From Isotricha intestinalis (lineage: Eukaryota > Ciliophora > Litostomatea > Vestibuliferida > Isotrichidae), in contig JAJJLU010003774.1 of the NCBI GenBank assembly GCA_023807065.1, forward strand, positions 1 to 31,991: a DNA stretch of 31,991 nucleotides, read 5' to 3'. Shown here piece after piece: positions 29,876 to 31,991 of this stretch; position 1 is the stretch's first letter; each line of letters starts with the position of its first letter. The notes under the pieces were generated by a model that saw nothing but the letters and a program-made list of their open reading frames with translations, was not told the origin of the DNA and ran no database searches. Both the position numbers and the translations under genes were made by a program.

Positions 29876-30658
29876 ATGAAATTTAGAAATGAAAAATTTT
29901 CTTTTGAAAATAGAAGAAATTTAAACATTCAAATTGAAGAAAATATTTTAAGAAAAAGAAAAAATTTAATAAATGAAAAATTAATGAATAAAAGATTAAA
30001 AAATTATGAAGAAATAAATTTAAAAGATATTGTAAATCAAATTCATAATGAAGAAAAAATTTTATTTGGTTTAAAAAATTTAAATAATTTAATTGAAAAT
30101 AAGTATTTAAGTAAAGAAGAAATTTCTTTTATTTTAGAGCATATTTTTTATAGAATAATTGATATTTTATTTGAAAAACAATCAAAATTTATTTTTGAAA
30201 GTATTTATATTATTAATAAATTAATTTATCAATCAAATAAATTTTTATTTCCTTTAATAGAAGATTTTATTTTAGAAAAATTTGAAGAAATTATTATTAA
30301 TAATAAAGAAGATAATAATTTTATAAATCAAATTATAATATTTTTAACTGAATTACTTTCAATTAAAAAAGAATATTTTAAAATAAATAAAAAAATATCA
30401 ATTTCAAAATTAATTTTAGATGAAATTAAAAGAGATAAATTAAGAATTGATTTAAATATTTTTTTAAAATTTTTATATAATTTTATTAATCCTTTTCCAA
30501 ATGATTATTTAAATTATTTATCAAATATTTTTAATTGGATAATCAATTTATTTTTATCTGAAGAAGAAAGAAATAAACATGAAAATTATTTATATAAAAT
30601 AATGATTTCTTTTTCAAAAAAAAAGATAATATTGATATTATTATCAACAAAAGTATAA
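29876..30658 (+). CDS. Divergent importin-alpha-like protein, N-terminal part (gene disrupted downstream)
   Basis: 260 residues up to the first stop. The N terminus resembles an importin-beta-binding domain: 'FRNEKFSFENRRNLN', then 'RKRKNLINEKLMNKR', compare the F-K-N...E.RRxR...RK.K....L.KRR pattern. 'LKDIVNQIHNEEKILFGLKNLNNLI' follows, like the first armadillo helix, and then further Leu/Ile-rich helices with repeat spacing of about 42 residues. The Trp and Asn that importin-alpha repeats use to grip nuclear localisation signals are not obvious (the aligned segment reads FESIYIINKL). The expected next repeat is found in the same frame 22 bases after the TAA, so the stop is probably not the real end: either indels or decay. 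The gene as it stands cannot encode a full importin (about 500 residues). Confidence 0.65.
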   Translation: MKFRNEKFSFENRRNLNIQIEENILRKRKNLINEKLMNKRLKNYEEINLKDIVNQIHNEEKILFGLKNLNNLIENKYLSKEEISFILEHIFYRIIDILFEKQSKFIFESIYIINKLIYQSNKFLFPLIEDFILEKFEEIIINNKEDNNFINQIIIFLTELLSIKKEYFKINKKISISKLILDEIKRDKLRIDLNIFLKFLYNFINPFPNDYLNYLSNIFNWIINLFLSEEERNKHENYLYKIMISFSKKKIILILLSTKV

Positions 30659-30679
30659 TAAATATAATAAAACATTTAA

Positions 30680-30888
30680 TTTTATTTTTTATCTTTTTTA
30701 CTTGATGGAACAATTGAAGAAAAAAATAAAATTGTAGAATTAAATAATAATAATAATATTCTTCCTTTTATAAAAGAATTAGAAGAAATAAATTATGATA
30801 ATGATAATTTATTATCTTTAATTCAATGTTTAACTTCTTTTATTCATTATAATAGTATTTATAGTGAAAAATATTTAAATAATTATAG
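30680..30888 (+). pseudogene. Continuation of the importin-alpha-like armadillo repeat after a frame break
   Basis: In the same frame as the upstream gene, the codons from about 30680 read 'FYFLSFLLDGTIEEKNKIVE', then '…ILPFIKELEE' and '…LLSLIQCLTSFIHYNSIYSE'. This matches the importin-alpha repeat 'CWAISYLSDG..(D)K(I)QAVI..G....LV.LL......(A)LRA(V)GNIV'. Between 30653 and 30679 the frame carries several TAA codons. The neighbouring frame is open there, so two compensating one-base shifts (in the A run near 30652 and the T run near 30686) would restore continuity. A GT start exists at 30653 but there is no suitable AG, so an intron does not explain it. The segment ends abruptly at about 30888, where unrelated sequence starts. 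Confidence 0.6.
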
Positions 30889-31222
30889 AAGGAACAGGAC
30901 CTCATGTTTTAGGATCTTTCGGTTTTTCAAGTCCCTTTGACAATAAGACATTTTCACTTCCTCATTTAATGAATGAAGATATGGCAAGACAAGATGGGTC
31001 TTTCATTTTAGAAATTACTAGAGATCATTTGCTGATGTCACTTCTGGTCATATTGTTGGTGATAAAATTAGTGGTTCTTTGTTTAATCCTGAACATAATG
31101 TCTATTTAGATAATTCTGGTACTTTCCCTTATAGATGGACTACTGAAGTTAAACAAATTTTCTTTGGAAATGTTCTCAGAGAAAAAAATGAAAACGGAGA
31201 TTATGTTATTGATGAGAAATAA
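30889..31222 (+). pseudogene. G+C-richer coding fragment with internal frameshift, unknown protein
   Basis: Base composition jumps to roughly 35-40% G+C. Codons become GGT, GTC, TTC, CTC, AAC and GAC, unlike any neighbour and like a highly expressed or foreign gene. In one frame it reads 'GTGPHVLGSFGFSSPFDNK', then '…DMARQDGSFILEITR'. From 31025 the sense continues in the next frame: 'SFADVTSGHIVGDKISG', then '…YRWTTEVKQIFFGN', ending in TAA at 31220-31222. One base appears to be missing near 31023. There is no start codon; the left edge is a TATAG junction with the importin-like fragment. The protein looks like a beta-rich C-terminal part of about 110 residues. I do not recognise it. It could be a relocated gene fragment, a last exon, or an assembly join. 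Confidence 0.6.
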
Positions 31223-31991
31223 AAATAGAATAATTTTTTAAATATTTATTAAAATTTTTTGTTTTAAATTTTTTTAAAATTATTATTGAATTTAAATAAA
31301 ATTTCCAATTTTCAATAAAAAAATGATTAAAAAAAAACATTTTTAACCAAAATAACATGAATTCATAATAATTTCTATTTTAATCTGTTATTAATTTTTT
31401 TCCAAAAAATATATATATATAAAAAAGAACTAAAAAAGAGTAATAAAATATTATATAAATCATAAAATTACATTATTGATAATTATTAATAATTGTTAAT
31501 TGAAAACTTTGATAAAAAATATGATAAACATCTATTTACTCTTCCAATTTTTTCGATATGTGTTCTTGATAATAAACAATATTCAAGAAAAAAATCATTG
31601 TTAGTATAGTTAATATTAAATATATTATTAGTATTTTATTGAGAAACCACATTTCTTAGAGAAATATATTTGTTAATTTTTTTATCTCTTAATTTCTTTT
31701 CTTTTATTTTCTTTAATTCTAAAAATCAATAATTTGAAAAAATGTAAATTCCATTATTTATTTATTGGGCTTTTTTTAATTATTCTTTTTTAGTCTATAG
31801 GACATTGAAAATTCAATTCTTAATATTTCATTAAATTTACTTGAATTTTTTTAATTATAATTTACTAAAGTATATGTTTCAAAAATTATATTTAAAGATC
31901 TTCAACATTAATTTTTATTTAATTTTATTGTTTGTAAACTTTTGAATTTATATAATTTATTGATAAATTTATTATTATTTTTTTTTGCTCA
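31223..31991. other. Intergenic, with a coding-like minus-strand stretch
   Basis: About 770 bases with no gene I can defend. On the minus strand, from about 31755 down to a TAA near 31486, one frame is interrupted by only two stops. It carries protein-like blocks (…LKKIKEKKLRDKKINKYI… and …LEYCLLSRTHIEKIGRVNR…) with G+C near 17%, above the spacer average. Beyond 31760 the same frame is dense in stops. It could be a decayed gene end, an exon, or chance. Confidence 0.4.

Noticed and set aside
30653..30719. Intron starting GTATAA in the importin-like gene
   Set aside because: No AG acceptor lies where the armadillo reading resumes. The first AG (30718-30719) would remove conserved repeat residues and put the next codons in a frame with an early stop.
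1..31991. tRNA, rRNA, CRISPR array, transposon or telomere repeat
   Set aside because: I looked for G+C-rich islands with T-loop motifs, regularly spaced repeats, transposase or reverse transcriptase motifs, and C4A2/C4A4-type ends, and found none. The only G+C-rich island is the coding fragment at 30889-31222.

Overview
The window is nuclear DNA of a very AT-rich eukaryote. Coding regions have a G+C of very roughly 15% and intergenic DNA is lower still. The evidence is long protein-coding frames separated by A/T-rich spacers, no ribosome-binding sites or operons, Asn/Lys/Ile-rich proteins with poly-Asn runs, a 34-base GT...AG intron in a GPI-anchor gene, and clearly eukaryotic families (PIG-C, a membrane-tethered bZIP, an importin-alpha-like protein, a tiny-macrocysts-type PAS membrane protein, a histidine acid phosphatase relative). 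TAA, TAG and TGA all appear to be stops: about 10 of 13 genes end in TAA, three in TGA and none in TAG, and none has an internal stop. The family mix is what I would expect from a ciliate that keeps standard stops, for example a rumen litostome. That is inference. An anaerobic fungus or amoebozoan is not excluded. No telomere repeat, tRNA or rRNA is visible.

Left part (1-9.7 kb, all minus strand): one giant secreted protein gene whose 3' end lies beyond base 1 (at least 2,325 codons), a two-domain START/SRPBCC-like protein with an acidic tail, and a possible 50-residue membrane micro-protein. Middle (10-21.3 kb): two small charged proteins, a 580-residue protein with a conserved-looking head and Asn-rich tail, a Lys/Asn-rich unknown, the 1,539-residue tiny-macrocysts-type receptor-like protein (minus), and a coiled-coil protein.

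Right part (21.9-31.2 kb): a membrane-anchored histidine acid phosphatase-like protein that has lost both catalytic motifs, a bZIP factor with a transmembrane segment, a Ser/Asn-rich protein, PIG-C with a hidden last exon (minus), a TM2-domain protein (minus) divergent from a 632-residue coiled-coil protein, and a divergent importin-alpha-like gene. The last is disrupted and abuts an unrelated G+C-richer coding fragment that is itself frameshifted. The final 770 bases hold no gene I can defend.

There is no operon logic. Several genes nevertheless share a secretory or ER theme: GPI-anchor synthesis, a membrane-tethered transcription factor, and at least four signal-peptide or membrane proteins. 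I found no convincing multi-gene 'system'. The best leads are the pseudo-phosphatase, the membrane bZIP, the hidden PIG-C exon, and the chimeric break at 30.65-31.02 kb.
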